A DNA stretch of 47,970 nucleotides from a bacterium (GCA_015485355.1 WFTQ01000108.1:1-47970); one strand, 5' to 3'. Positions 15,362-22,855 are shown, counted from the stretch's first letter. The notes: generated from the letters alone by a model not told the origin. A program made the numbers and translations.

Positions 15362-16750
15362 ATGCCAGGAATATTTCAGAGTTTGGATATTGCGCGGCGG
15401 GCGATCTGGGCCAATCGGTTGGGCCTGGATGTGGCCAGCCATAACATTGCCAATGTCAATACGCCCGGTTACAGTCGGCAACGGGCCGTATTGCAATCGG
15501 CTCGTCCCCTCACCCTGATCAAGGGGCAATTGGGCCTGGGCGTCAAGGCCGATCAAATCGAACGCATTCGGAGTCAGTTGCTGGATTTGCAATATCGTCG
15601 GGCCGGCCACACCTTCGGGAAAGCCGAAATCCAGGAAAACACCCTGCTCCAGGTAGAAACCGTCATTCAAGAACCCGCGGAAAACAGCATAGGCAATTTA
15701 ATCACCGAATTCTTCTCCGAATTCAGCAAATTGGCCGGCGAGCCCGAAAACACCGCCATCCGCAACACGCTGGTGCAAAAAGCCACCGGGCTGGTGGAGG
15801 CGTTTCGTTCAAAATACGAAAGTCTTTCGGAAATTCGGAACTCCCTGCGCCAGGAAGCTGGCTCCATGATCAACCAGATCAACGAGATGCTGCGGCAGAT
15901 GGCCGAGCTCAATGCTCAGATCGCCGGTGTGGAAGGCGGCGGCGGCAGCGCCAACGACCTGCGCGACCAGCGCGATCGACTACTGGATCAATTATCGGAA
16001 TATCTGGACGTGCGCTACGTGGAAAACGACCGGGGGCTAATGACCGTTTCGGTGGAAGGCATGATGTTGGTGGGAGGGGACACCTTCAATCCCCTTTCTC
16101 TGGAAACCTACCAGGCCGATGGGGTTCTCAAGATTCGCCTGAAAACAGATGAAGGGCGGATCCTATCGGTCCAGAACGGGCGGCTGGGCGGCCTGATTAC
16201 CCTTCATAACACGACTATCCAGAAGGTCCTGGACGACTTGAACACCCTGGCCGGTAATCTGATCCAGGAGGTAAATCGGATTCATCGCAAAGGGAACGGA
16301 TTGCCGGTGGGCAATCCACCCCAACCGGCCACGGGGTTGGACTTTTTCACCGGGACCGATGCCCAATCCATCGATATTCAACCGGACGTGGCCGACAACG
16401 TGGCGAACATAGCCGCCTCCCTGGACGGCTCCGTGGGTAATGGTGAGGTGGCCCTGGCCATCGCTAATCTGAGGAACAAAAAGCTCTTCAACGGGCGCAC
16501 CGAAACCCTGAACGATTTTTACAGCAACATGATTACCAACCTGGGCACCGAGATTCAGGTGGCTCAGGATACCCGGTTTAATCAGCAATTGCTTCGGGAT
16601 CAGATTCAAAATCAGCGGGACTCGGTATCGGCGGTTTCGCTGGACGAAGAGATGACCAATCTCATCAAATACCAGCGGGCCCTCGAAGCGGCGGCAAAAA
16701 TCGTTCGGGTTGTGGACGAAGTGCTGGAAACCGTCATTCAAATGGGATAA
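15362..16750 (+). CDS. flgK: Flagellar hook-associated protein 1
   Basis: 462 residues, shorter than the enterobacterial protein. FlgK (HAP1) forms the first ring of the hook-filament junction. The N-terminal signature is present: FQSLDIARRAIWANRLGLDV, then ASHNIANVNTPGYSRQRA, the conserved rod/hook/HAP motif. The C-terminus has the matching helix (AVSLDEEMTNLIKYQRALEA, AAKIVRVVDEVLETVI). The N- and C-terminal helices pack together as the D0 domain outside the cell. The reduced length reflects a smaller variable middle. It is secreted by the flagellar type III apparatus with the FlgN chaperone encoded upstream; flgL follows after 22 bases. Confidence 0.96.
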   Translation: MPGIFQSLDIARRAIWANRLGLDVASHNIANVNTPGYSRQRAVLQSARPLTLIKGQLGLGVKADQIERIRSQLLDLQYRRAGHTFGKAEIQENTLLQVETVIQEPAENSIGNLITEFFSEFSKLAGEPENTAIRNTLVQKATGLVEAFRSKYESLSEIRNSLRQEAGSMINQINEMLRQMAELNAQIAGVEGGGGSANDLRDQRDRLLDQLSEYLDVRYVENDRGLMTVSVEGMMLVGGDTFNPLSLETYQADGVLKIRLKTDEGRILSVQNGRLGGLITLHNTTIQKVLDDLNTLAGNLIQEVNRIHRKGNGLPVGNPPQPATGLDFFTGTDAQSIDIQPDVADNVANIAASLDGSVGNGEVALAIANLRNKKLFNGRTETLNDFYSNMITNLGTEIQVAQDTRFNQQLLRDQIQNQRDSVSAVSLDEEMTNLIKYQRALEAAAKIVRVVDEVLETVIQMG

Positions 16751-16772
16751 GCACCAAAAGGGATCAAAGGCC

Positions 16773-17666
16773 ATGAGAGTTACCCAGAACTACAGCATTA
16801 ACAGCCTGCTGCGTCAGATCAACTACACGCGCGAACGCATCAACACGTATCAGCGGAATCTGGCCACAGGCAAACGGATCAATCAAATATCCGACGACCC
16901 GGAAAAAATTGAAACCGTGATCCGATACCGGCGCATGCTGAAACTAAACCGGCGATTCGAAGAAAATATCGATAACGCGCTGGATTTCATGTATTTTACT
17001 TCTCAAGTCTTGGACGACAGCGCCAACGTGATGGCCCGCCTGAAAGAACTGGCCATTCAGGGGATCGATAGCATCGGAGATGATGAATGGAATGCCTTTG
17101 TGAATCAATACAACGAGATGCTGGAAAAATTGGTGCAACTGGCCAACAGCCGTTTCAAGGATCGCTACCTGTTCGGGGGGGTGAATGTCAACAAAGCGCC
17201 GTTTGTCCTGGCAGCAGATCGCAGCCGGGTCACACCCAATCCCGAAGGGATATCCGGGGCCTTACGCGTGGAGTTGGGTAACGGAAAAATCGATACCTAT
17301 AACGTCTCCGGGCAGGAAGCCTTTGTCGGTACAGTAAACGTCTTCGACGTGGTCATCGCCCTGCGGGATGCGTTCGCCAATCGCGACGCCAGGCAAATCA
17401 ACCAGCTGCTTCCTCAACTGGACGCCGCCATGGATCAAATCCTTCAGGTAAACGCCAAACTGGGAGCCCGGATCAATCGTTTTCAATTGCTCCGGCAGCA
17501 ATACGACAGCGAAGACCTCCGAATTCAGGAATTCTTATCCAAGGTTCAGGATACCGACCTGGCGAAGACGGTGGTGAACTTGCAAATGGAACAAACCGCC
17601 CTGGAGACCGCCCTCCGGGCCCTGGCCCAGACGGTGAACATCTCCCTGGTCGACTTCATCGGCTAA
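16773..17666 (+). CDS. flgL: Flagellar hook-associated protein 3
   Basis: 297 residues. FlgL (HAP3) joins FlgK to the flagellin filament. The flagellin-like N-terminus is clear (MRVTQNYSINSLLRQINYTR, then NLATGKRINQISDDPEKI), as is the C-terminal helix with NLQMEQTALETALRALAQTV. A central FGGVNVNKAPF segment marks the variable domain. The start at 16773 aligns with family N-termini; the frame is open upstream into the end of flgK but that part is not conserved. It is cotranscribed with flgN and flgK; the next gene (fliW) has its own promoter. Confidence 0.95.
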   Translation: MRVTQNYSINSLLRQINYTRERINTYQRNLATGKRINQISDDPEKIETVIRYRRMLKLNRRFEENIDNALDFMYFTSQVLDDSANVMARLKELAIQGIDSIGDDEWNAFVNQYNEMLEKLVQLANSRFKDRYLFGGVNVNKAPFVLAADRSRVTPNPEGISGALRVELGNGKIDTYNVSGQEAFVGTVNVFDVVIALRDAFANRDARQINQLLPQLDAAMDQILQVNAKLGARINRFQLLRQQYDSEDLRIQEFLSKVQDTDLAKTVVNLQMEQTALETALRALAQTVNISLVDFIG

Positions 17667-17783
17667 GTGTGTTGGAAATTCGGATAATGGGTGTTGAAAT
17701 CGGCAGTTAAGACCGGAGATGGGCCGGAGGGATACAATGGGCAACTTTTTGTTTTTTAAAAGATTATTTTCCAAGCCGCCTCA

Positions 17784-17799
17784 TGGCATCGAAATTGCA
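17784..17799 (+). promoter_or_regulatory. Sigma54 (-24/-12) promoter upstream of fliW-csrA
   Basis: TGGCATCGAAATTGCA: the GG at 17785-17786 and GC at 17797-17798 are exactly 12 bases apart, and the sequence fits the TGGCAC-N5-TTGCA consensus with one mismatch. It ends 32 bases before the chosen fliW start. sigma54 control of flagellar genes is established in several phyla; use here is inferred. No activator binding site is identified. Confidence 0.68.
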
Positions 17800-17831
17800 A
17801 AACAATGGGTGCAAGCGAAATGGAGAAGGAA

Positions 17832-18248
17832 ATGAAAGTAGCGACGAGACAATTCGGAGAACTGGAATTCACCGAGGACTTGATAGTCCATTTTCCCAAG
17901 GGAATGATCGGGTTCGAAAATTGTCGTCAATTCATTATTATTAATGATGAGGAATATGAGCCCTTCCGATGGCTCATATCGGTGGACAAAAAAGAGATCG
18001 GGTTCCCGGTACTCAATCCTTTTCTGGTCGTTCCAGATTATGGAAAAGAACTCCCCGATGATCTGGTGGAACAGTTGTTCGCTTCAGACGAATTGATGGA
18101 CCTGTTTTGCGTGGTCACGCTTAAGGGCGAAGGGGGGAAGGTAACCATTAATCTAAAAAGTCCCATCATCATCGATTACCAAAAAAAGGAGGGCGAACAG
18201 ATCATATTGCCATCGGATGATTTACCCATTGCATTGCCCATTTCCTAA
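17832..18248 (+). CDS. fliW: FliW, flagellar assembly factor and CsrA antagonist
   Basis: 138 residues. FliW binds flagellin in the cytoplasm and, when free, binds and inhibits CsrA, so flagellin translation is tied to export. Family marks include FPKGMIGFENCRQFIII near the N-terminus, FRWLISVDKKEIGFPVLNPF (the core), VTLKGEGGKVTINLKSPIII, and the C-terminal LPSDDLPIAL. I chose the ATG at 17832 because GGAG lies six bases upstream and the family begins with this strand (KVATRQFGELEF); ATGs at 17805 and 17820 are also in frame. csrA follows after 41 bases, the classical fliW-csrA pair, and a sigma54 promoter precedes it. Confidence 0.95.
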   Translation: MKVATRQFGELEFTEDLIVHFPKGMIGFENCRQFIIINDEEYEPFRWLISVDKKEIGFPVLNPFLVVPDYGKELPDDLVEQLFASDELMDLFCVVTLKGEGGKVTINLKSPIIIDYQKKEGEQIILPSDDLPIALPIS

Positions 18249-18271
18249 GGAAGGGAACCATAACCATTAAA

Positions 18272-18283
18272 AACCAAGGATGG
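18272..18283 (+). promoter_or_regulatory. Candidate CsrA site over the csrA ribosome-binding site
   Basis: AACCAAGGATGG matches the CsrA SELEX consensus RUACARGGAUGU at 9 of 12 positions; AAGGA also serves as the Shine-Dalgarno of csrA. Flanking ACCAT and ATGGT can pair so that the GG lies in a loop. This suggests autoregulation; it is inferred. Confidence 0.42.
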
Positions 18284-18289
18284 TGCATT

Positions 18290-18529
18290 ATGCTGGTATT
18301 AACAAGGAAGTTAGGCCAAAACATTGTCATTGGCAACGGAATTTCGGTTAAGATTCTGAAGATTTCGCACAACAAGGTCCGTCTCGGCATTTCTGCTCCA
18401 GAAGATGTACCCATTTTCCGACAGGAAGTCATAGACCGAATCAAGAATTTTAATCGCATAGCCAGCACCACAGATCACGCAAAGCTTAAAGAAGCGGCGT
18501 ATTTGTTTAAGCGTTTCATCAATGATTAG
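18290..18529 (+). CDS. csrA: Carbon storage regulator / translational regulator CsrA
   Basis: 79 residues. CsrA is a dimeric RNA-binding protein that binds GGA in hairpin loops and blocks ribosome access. The family core is intact: MLVLTRKLGQNIVIGNGISV, then KILKISHNKVRLGISAPEDV (including the RLGI strand), and the conserved VPIFRQEV before a C-terminal helix. The tail (KNFNRIASTTDHAKLKEAAY) is longer than in the roughly 60-residue proteobacterial form, as in many fliW-containing genomes. It lies directly behind fliW. Likely targets are the two flagellin leaders downstream, which carry CsrA-type GGA sites. Confidence 0.96.
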   Translation: MLVLTRKLGQNIVIGNGISVKILKISHNKVRLGISAPEDVPIFRQEVIDRIKNFNRIASTTDHAKLKEAAYLFKRFIND

Positions 18530-18539
18530 GGGGCAGTCG

Positions 18540-18800
18540 ATGAGCAGGCACAACGGTTCACAAACTAAACCAACAAGGGTGGACATAACCATGGGCGTTT
18601 TAAAAGGCCTGAGCAATCAGGAACGCATTTTAGTGGCTCTGTATTATTACGAGCGCTTGACCCCGGAAGAAATTTCCGAATTGCTGGGAAAGGATGCCCG
18701 GAGCATTCGGGTGCAGCTGGACCAGATTCATGCCAAGATCGCTCATTTGCTTCAGGTCGAAGAGGCCTCCGCCCCGACCACCGTCAGGGTATATGGATAA
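18540..18800 (+). CDS. Small HTH protein resembling sigma factor region 4
   Basis: About 86 residues. The segment LSNQERILVALYYYERLTPE, then EISELLGKDARS and QLDQIHAKI, closely recalls region 4 of sigma28/FliA-type factors (ERERLVL-LYYYE-L, then EI-LG, then QIHSKA). No region 2 is present, so it cannot be a complete sigma factor. It could bind DNA through the HTH, act as an anti-FlgM decoy, or help RNA polymerase recruitment; all are inference. The ATG at 18540 has GGGGG six bases upstream. An earlier ATG at 18522 overlaps the end of csrA. It sits between csrA and the glycosyltransferase, whose ATG begins two bases after this stop, so translational coupling is likely. A conserved hypothetical of the locus is the conservative reading. 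Confidence 0.72.
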   Translation: MSRHNGSQTKPTRVDITMGVLKGLSNQERILVALYYYERLTPEEISELLGKDARSIRVQLDQIHAKIAHLLQVEEASAPTTVRVYG

Positions 18801-18802
18801 CG

Positions 18803-20365
18803 ATGGGTAAGAAAAAGAAAAAAGGAAAAAAACGCCGTCACGCAGGGAAGCGCACGGCCCCTCTTTCTTCCCGGACTTCCGCCTCATCCACCGCTCCCAT
18901 CTCCCTGTGCATGATCGTTAAAAACGAGGCGCATCACTTGCCCGGGTGCCTGGAAAGCGTGCAAGAACTAGTGGGAGAAATCGTTCTTGTGGACACCGGC
19001 TCCACCGACGAAACCCTGAAGATCGCCCGCCGATTCGGTGCCCGTATCATTCGCACCCGCTGGGAAAACCATTTCGCCCACGCCCGCAACCTGGCACTCC
19101 AACACGCCGCTTATCCCTGGATTTTGTACCTGGATGCCGATGAACGGTTACACCCCCAATATCATCCCATCGTGAGACGGGCCATCCAGTCCGGAAAAGC
19201 CGACGCTTTTTATGTTCAGATTTACAGTCCTGTAAACGGGCGGCTCGGTTCCACCCCTCATATTCAAACTTATCCTCGTCTGTTTCGCAAAATGCCCGGG
19301 GTTCAATTTGAAGGCCGGATTCATGAACAAATCACCCCTGCTCTCCAACGCGCCGGGGCCCGTTTTGCGAATCTGGACGTCCGCATCGAACACCTGGGAT
19401 ACCAGCTGGATGAAACCACACTTTCCCGAAAAATCAAACGCAACATCCATTTCCTGGAAGTTCAAGTTCGAGAAGAACCCCACAACGCCTATGCGAAATA
19501 CCAATTGGGCCAGACCTACATTTTGGACGGCCAGACAGACAGAGGCCGGGTGCTTCTGCAGCAGGCCATCGCAAGTGGAAACCTGACGACCAAGATCGAA
19601 GCCACAGCCCGCTTGGTACTGGCCAACCTTTACCTGGAGAGTCAAAAGCCGGAACAGGCCTTAGCGCAGGTCAAGCAGGCCCTCCACATCGCTCCCCGTC
19701 AACGGCTGGGATGGTTTCTCTTCGCCGCCATTCAGGAAACCCGGAAGCAATGGGTGGAAGCGGCCAAAGGCCTTCAGAACTATTGGAAATACGAAAAGGA
19801 ACCGTTTACCGATTTGGGAATTGACAAAATACTGGAACGCCCCGTCGTTTTAAAAAAATTTCTCGGCATTCTCCAGCACATCCCGGAGCACATTCAGGAA
19901 TTTCGGTCGACATTCCAGTACATCCTTGCTACGCTGGAAGAATTCCCGGAAGTCTCCCCAGTGCTTCAGGTTCTATCCAAATTTGTGGAGACCTTTTCCA
20001 TAGAAACCTGGAAAGAGGCGCTCTACCGCAAGGCCACCCGGCTGGTGCCGGATGCGGGGATATACTGGACCTTGCTGGGAACCACCTGTCTAAACCGCGG
20101 CCTATGGAGCGAGGCACGGCAGGCTTTTATAATGGGAAAAGCAAAACAGCCTCACATTCTGGAAAACTATAACGGATTAGCCGTGGTGGCCCTGAAACAG
20201 GGTCGATTTGACGAAGCCCTACGCTGGTTTCGCGAAATCGCCCGGCGTTTCCCCGAACAGGCCGCCGACGCTTACCGAAAAATGGCCGGAATTTATGTCA
20301 AGATGGGAAAGGTACAGGAGGCCATGAAATATCTGCAACCCACGAACACAACGAGCATGGTATGA
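18803..20365 (+). CDS. Family-2 glycosyltransferase with C-terminal TPR repeats
   Basis: 520 residues. A Lys/Arg-rich start is followed by a GT-A catalytic domain (about residues 30-230): SLCMIVKNEAHHLPGCL, EIVLVDTGSTDET and WILYLDADERL, the last carrying the metal-binding DxD-type motif. This subgroup is also seen in TPR-glycosyltransferases. From about residue 230 on, TPR-like repeats appear (NAYAKYQLGQTYILDGQTD, KPEQALAQVKQALHIAP, GRFDEALRWFREIARRFP). It sits directly upstream of the two flagellins, and the sigma28 promoter of the first begins one base after its stop. Flagellin O-glycosylation is the natural inference. Donor sugar and acceptor sites cannot be read. Confidence 0.85.
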   Translation: MGKKKKKGKKRRHAGKRTAPLSSRTSASSTAPISLCMIVKNEAHHLPGCLESVQELVGEIVLVDTGSTDETLKIARRFGARIIRTRWENHFAHARNLALQHAAYPWILYLDADERLHPQYHPIVRRAIQSGKADAFYVQIYSPVNGRLGSTPHIQTYPRLFRKMPGVQFEGRIHEQITPALQRAGARFANLDVRIEHLGYQLDETTLSRKIKRNIHFLEVQVREEPHNAYAKYQLGQTYILDGQTDRGRVLLQQAIASGNLTTKIEATARLVLANLYLESQKPEQALAQVKQALHIAPRQRLGWFLFAAIQETRKQWVEAAKGLQNYWKYEKEPFTDLGIDKILERPVVLKKFLGILQHIPEHIQEFRSTFQYILATLEEFPEVSPVLQVLSKFVETFSIETWKEALYRKATRLVPDAGIYWTLLGTTCLNRGLWSEARQAFIMGKAKQPHILENYNGLAVVALKQGRFDEALRWFREIARRFPEQAADAYRKMAGIYVKMGKVQEAMKYLQPTNTTSMV

Positions 20366-20366
20366 C

Positions 20367-20393
20367 TAAAGAATGTCAACAAAGCTCCGATAA
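20367..20393 (+). promoter_or_regulatory. Sigma28 (FliA) promoter of the first flagellin gene
   Basis: TAAAG, 15 bases, CCGATAA: an essentially perfect match to the flagellar class-3 consensus TAAA-N15-GCCGATAA. It starts one base after the glycosyltransferase stop and lies 119 bases before the flagellin ATG. Confidence 0.8.
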
Positions 20394-20476
20394 TAATGGT
20401 TGCTTCTAAGGCGCCTTAGGCGGAAGTAGAAGAAGGCAGCCGCTTCTGCTTTCCCAATTAACCCGGCTGCAACAAA

Positions 20477-20507
20477 GAGAAGGGATTCTCACCAAAAAAC
20501 AAGGAGG
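20477..20507 (+). promoter_or_regulatory. Two candidate CsrA-binding sites in the flagellin 1 leader
   Basis: GAGAA-GGGA-TTCTC (20477-20490) forms a 5-bp hairpin with the GGA in its loop, the canonical CsrA target shape. The second site is the Shine-Dalgarno itself: AAACAAGGAGGT (to 20508) matches 10 of 12 consensus positions. A hairpin site plus an overlapping Shine-Dalgarno site is the arrangement described for Bacillus hag. Function inferred. Confidence 0.58.
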
Positions 20508-20512
20508 TTGTT

Positions 20513-21352
20513 ATGGCGTTCTACGCTGGATCCCGCATCAACACGAACGTTGGGGCACTTAATGCCTTCAACGCTCTCAACAACATTAATTCCCGCATCG
20601 GTACCGTTCAGATGCGTCTGGCATCGGGCAAACGGATCAACTCCGCCGCCGATGATCCCGCCGGCTACACCCTGAGCAAAAAGCTGGAAGCGCGTTCCCG
20701 CAGTCTCTCCCAGGCTTTAAACAATGTCGGAGAATTGAAGAATGTGCTCTCCGTGGCCGAAGGCGGTCTGCAAAACATCAACGACATCTACGTCGGCATC
20801 AAGGAGAAAGTCATCCAGGCCGGGAATGGTTCCTACGGAGACGAAGAGCTCAATGCCATTCTGACCCAGATCAACGATATGCTGAAAGAAGTGGACGATA
20901 TTATCAGCCAGACGAAGTTCAATTCTTCCAAGCTGCTGGACAATAACTTCACCAGCAAGATCTTCCAGATCGGTGCCGATGGCGGCGACACGCTGACCGT
21001 CAGCTTGACCAAATCGATCGACTCCTCCGACTTCGGATTGAACAGCCTGAGCACCACCGACCTGAGCGGAAGCAGTGTGTCCACCACATTGAGCAGTATC
21101 GATTCCGCCATCAAGACGGTCACTCAGGAATTGCAGAACATCGGATCTTTGATCAGCCGACTGGACGTCAAGGAATCGACGCTGTTGACGGCGATCACCA
21201 ACACCGAGGCCGCCAAGAGCCGAATCATGGATGCCGACATCGCCAAGGAGCAACTGGAACTGACCAAACTCCAGATATTGCAGCAAACGTCTACGGTACA
21301 ACTGGCCCAGGCAAACGCGGCGCCCCAGTTCGTGTTGAGTCTGTTCCGGTAA
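20513..21352 (+). CDS. Flagellin (first copy)
   Basis: 279 residues. Filament subunit with intact D0/D1: NTNVGALNAFNALNNINSRI, then LASGKRINSAADDPAGYTL at the N-terminus, and ITNTEAAKSRIMDADIAKEQ, then LELTKLQILQQT and AQANAAPQFVLSLFR at the C-terminus. The central part (about residues 170-200) is short and Ser/Thr-rich (SLSTTDLSGSSVSTTLSSID), with no large D2/D3, so the filament should be smooth. These Ser/Thr are potential O-glycosylation sites. No Cys is present. Transcription from a sigma28 promoter and CsrA control through the leader are both suggested. An intrinsic terminator at 21371-21407 separates it from the second copy. Confidence 0.97.
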   Translation: MAFYAGSRINTNVGALNAFNALNNINSRIGTVQMRLASGKRINSAADDPAGYTLSKKLEARSRSLSQALNNVGELKNVLSVAEGGLQNINDIYVGIKEKVIQAGNGSYGDEELNAILTQINDMLKEVDDIISQTKFNSSKLLDNNFTSKIFQIGADGGDTLTVSLTKSIDSSDFGLNSLSTTDLSGSSVSTTLSSIDSAIKTVTQELQNIGSLISRLDVKESTLLTAITNTEAAKSRIMDADIAKEQLELTKLQILQQTSTVQLAQANAAPQFVLSLFR

Positions 21353-21370
21353 TTCAAATTTCGAGCCACC

Positions 21371-21407
21371 CATCGGGGGCCGTCACTCGTTGATGGTCCC
21401 CGATTTT
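21371..21407 (+). terminator. Intrinsic terminator after flagellin 1
   Basis: Arms ATCGGGGGCC and GGTCCCCGAT (9 Watson-Crick pairs plus one G-U) around a 14-base loop, followed by TTT. It separates the two flagellin genes and implies the second has its own promoter or relies on readthrough. Confidence 0.68.
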
Positions 21408-21505
21408 AAACATCGCTCAACCGTTTCGCCGGGTATGGACGCAGGGGATACCCAACGAAAGGGTTGAGGACGATCGAACGAGGATCAAGAGTGACAATAC
21501 CAAGC

Positions 21506-21555
21506 AGCATCTGGGCAAGGATGCTCAGTAAATCCGTAACAAAATACAAGGAGGT
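21506..21555 (+). promoter_or_regulatory. Two candidate CsrA-binding sites in the flagellin 2 leader
   Basis: A hairpin AGCATC/GATGCT with loop TGGGCAAG (21506-21525) places an AAGGA at the loop-stem junction. Site 2 is ATACAAGGAGGT (21544-21555), the Shine-Dalgarno, matching the CsrA consensus at 11 of 12 positions. It has the same two-site layout as the first flagellin although the leaders are otherwise dissimilar. Confidence 0.6.
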
Positions 21556-21561
21556 ATTATC

Positions 21562-22401
21562 ATGGCTTTTTACACAGGTTCACGGATCAACACCAACGTG
21601 GGGGCCCTCAATGCGTTTAACGCCCTCAGCAATATCAACAGCAAAATCGGGGTCCACCAGTTACGGCTTTCCACGGGAAAACGCATCAATTCCGCGGCGG
21701 ATGACCCGGCGGGGTACACCCTGGCCACCAAACTCAAAGCCCGTTCCCGGGCCCTGGGACAGGCCCTGAACAACGCCGGTGAAGCCAAAAACATCCTCTC
21801 GGTGGCGGAAGGCGGCCTGCAGAACATCAACGACATCCTGGTGACGATCAAGGAAAAAGCCATTCAGGCCGGAAACGGCTCCTACGGCGACGAAGAACTG
21901 GATGCCATCGTTACCCAGATTCAAGATCTGCTCAAAGAAATCGATGACATCATCAGCCAGACCAAATTCAACAACTCTCAGTTGCTGAACAACAATTTTA
22001 CCGGCAAGGTCTTCCAGATCGGTGCCGATGGAGGGGATACCCTGACCATCAGCCTGACGAAATCGATCGATTCGGCGGATTTCGGGCTGAACAACATCGC
22101 GTCCACCGATCTGCAGGGATCGAGTCTCAGCGTCACCTTGACCAGTATCGATACGGCGATCAAAACCGTGACGGAAGAATTGCAAAACATTGGTTCACTG
22201 ATTCAGCGTCTGGATTATAAAGAGGCCACACTACTGGTTGCCATTACCAATACCGAAGCCGCAGCCAGTCGTATTATGGACGCCGACATGGCCAAAGAGC
22301 AGATGGAAATGACCAAGCTTCAGATTCTCCAGCAAACGGCCACAGTACAATTGGCCCAGGCGAATGCCGCTCCACAGGGAATTTTACAGTTATTCCGGTA
22401 A
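21562..22401 (+). CDS. Flagellin (second copy)
   Basis: 279 residues, the same length as the first copy and differing at scattered positions throughout, so a diverged tandem duplicate rather than a recent one. D0/D1 signatures are intact (LSTGKRINSAADDPAGYTLA, then ITNTEAAASRIMDADMAKEQ, AQANAAPQGILQLFR). The middle is short and Ser/Thr-rich (IASTDLQGSSLSVTLTSID). No clear sigma28 promoter is seen in the 209-base gap; TAAA at 21406 with a GCCG further downstream has the wrong spacing. A promoter of another type or readthrough must serve it. The leader has two CsrA-type sites. FliS and FliD follow. Confidence 0.96.
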   Translation: MAFYTGSRINTNVGALNAFNALSNINSKIGVHQLRLSTGKRINSAADDPAGYTLATKLKARSRALGQALNNAGEAKNILSVAEGGLQNINDILVTIKEKAIQAGNGSYGDEELDAIVTQIQDLLKEIDDIISQTKFNNSQLLNNNFTGKVFQIGADGGDTLTISLTKSIDSADFGLNNIASTDLQGSSLSVTLTSIDTAIKTVTEELQNIGSLIQRLDYKEATLLVAITNTEAAASRIMDADMAKEQMEMTKLQILQQTATVQLAQANAAPQGILQLFR

Positions 22402-22436
22402 CGGAGGAAAGGGCCTTTCCCTCCGGGTAAAAGGGC
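22402..22436 (+). repeat. Inverted repeats after flagellin 2 (possible terminator)
   Basis: AAAGGGCC and GGCCCTTT can pair around an intervening 18-base segment, and an overlapping alternative stem (CGGAGG with CCTCCG) also exists. No run of T follows, so this is a possible terminator or attenuator before fliS, not a confident one. Confidence 0.35.
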
Positions 22437-22450
22437 CCTTTCGAAAGGGT

Positions 22451-22477
22451 TAAACAAGGTCGAATGGCAACCGAAAC
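22451..22477 (+). promoter_or_regulatory. Weak sigma28 promoter upstream of fliS
   Basis: TAAAC, 15 bases, CCGAAAC, with the same spacing as the flagellin 1 promoter but two mismatches in the two boxes. A start about seven bases downstream would lie just before the AGGAGA ribosome site, consistent with translation from the ATG at 22497. Confidence 0.45.
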
Positions 22478-22496
22478 CGTTAGGAGAACATCAAAC

Positions 22497-22832
22497 ATGA
22501 ACACATCATTGGGATATCGGAAAAAGGCGCAACCGAAAGGACTGAATCAGTATCGACAGAACGACATTCTAAACGCCTCGCCCACGGAGCTCATCCTGAA
22601 ATTGTACGATCTGGCGATCGTTTCCATAAAGAAAAAGGACATCAGCAAAGCCAATCGGGTGCTCACGGAGTTGATCTCGGCACTCAACTTCGATTATCAA
22701 GAAGTGGCCCTGGGGTTTTTCCGCCTGTATCGCTACTGCCAGGAGCACCTGATACAGGGCAATACTCAGGAACCCTTGCAGATTCTGCAACAATTACGGG
22801 AAACCTGGGCCAGGGCGTTTAACCTGGATTAA
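22497..22832 (+). CDS. fliS: Flagellin export chaperone FliS
   Basis: 111 residues. FliS binds the C-terminus of flagellin and prevents premature polymerisation before export. The family pattern is present: GLNQYRQNDILNASPTELIL, then KLYDLAIVSIKKK, and the helix RVLTELISALNFD (usually IISELNSSLD), then YCQEHLIQGN. The start at 22497 (MNTSLGY) is supported by AGGAGA upstream; an ATG at 22464 is in frame but overlaps the candidate sigma28 promoter. It is followed by fliD after 23 bases. Confidence 0.93.
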   Translation: MNTSLGYRKKAQPKGLNQYRQNDILNASPTELILKLYDLAIVSIKKKDISKANRVLTELISALNFDYQEVALGFFRLYRYCQEHLIQGNTQEPLQILQQLRETWARAFNLD

Positions 22833-22855
22833 AGGTATTCTAAGGAGGTGAAACC

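Noticed and set aside
21406-21436. Sigma28 promoter for flagellin 2 (TAAA ... GCCGGGTA)
   Set aside because: Spacing is about two bases too long and the -10 matches poorly; not listed as a feature.
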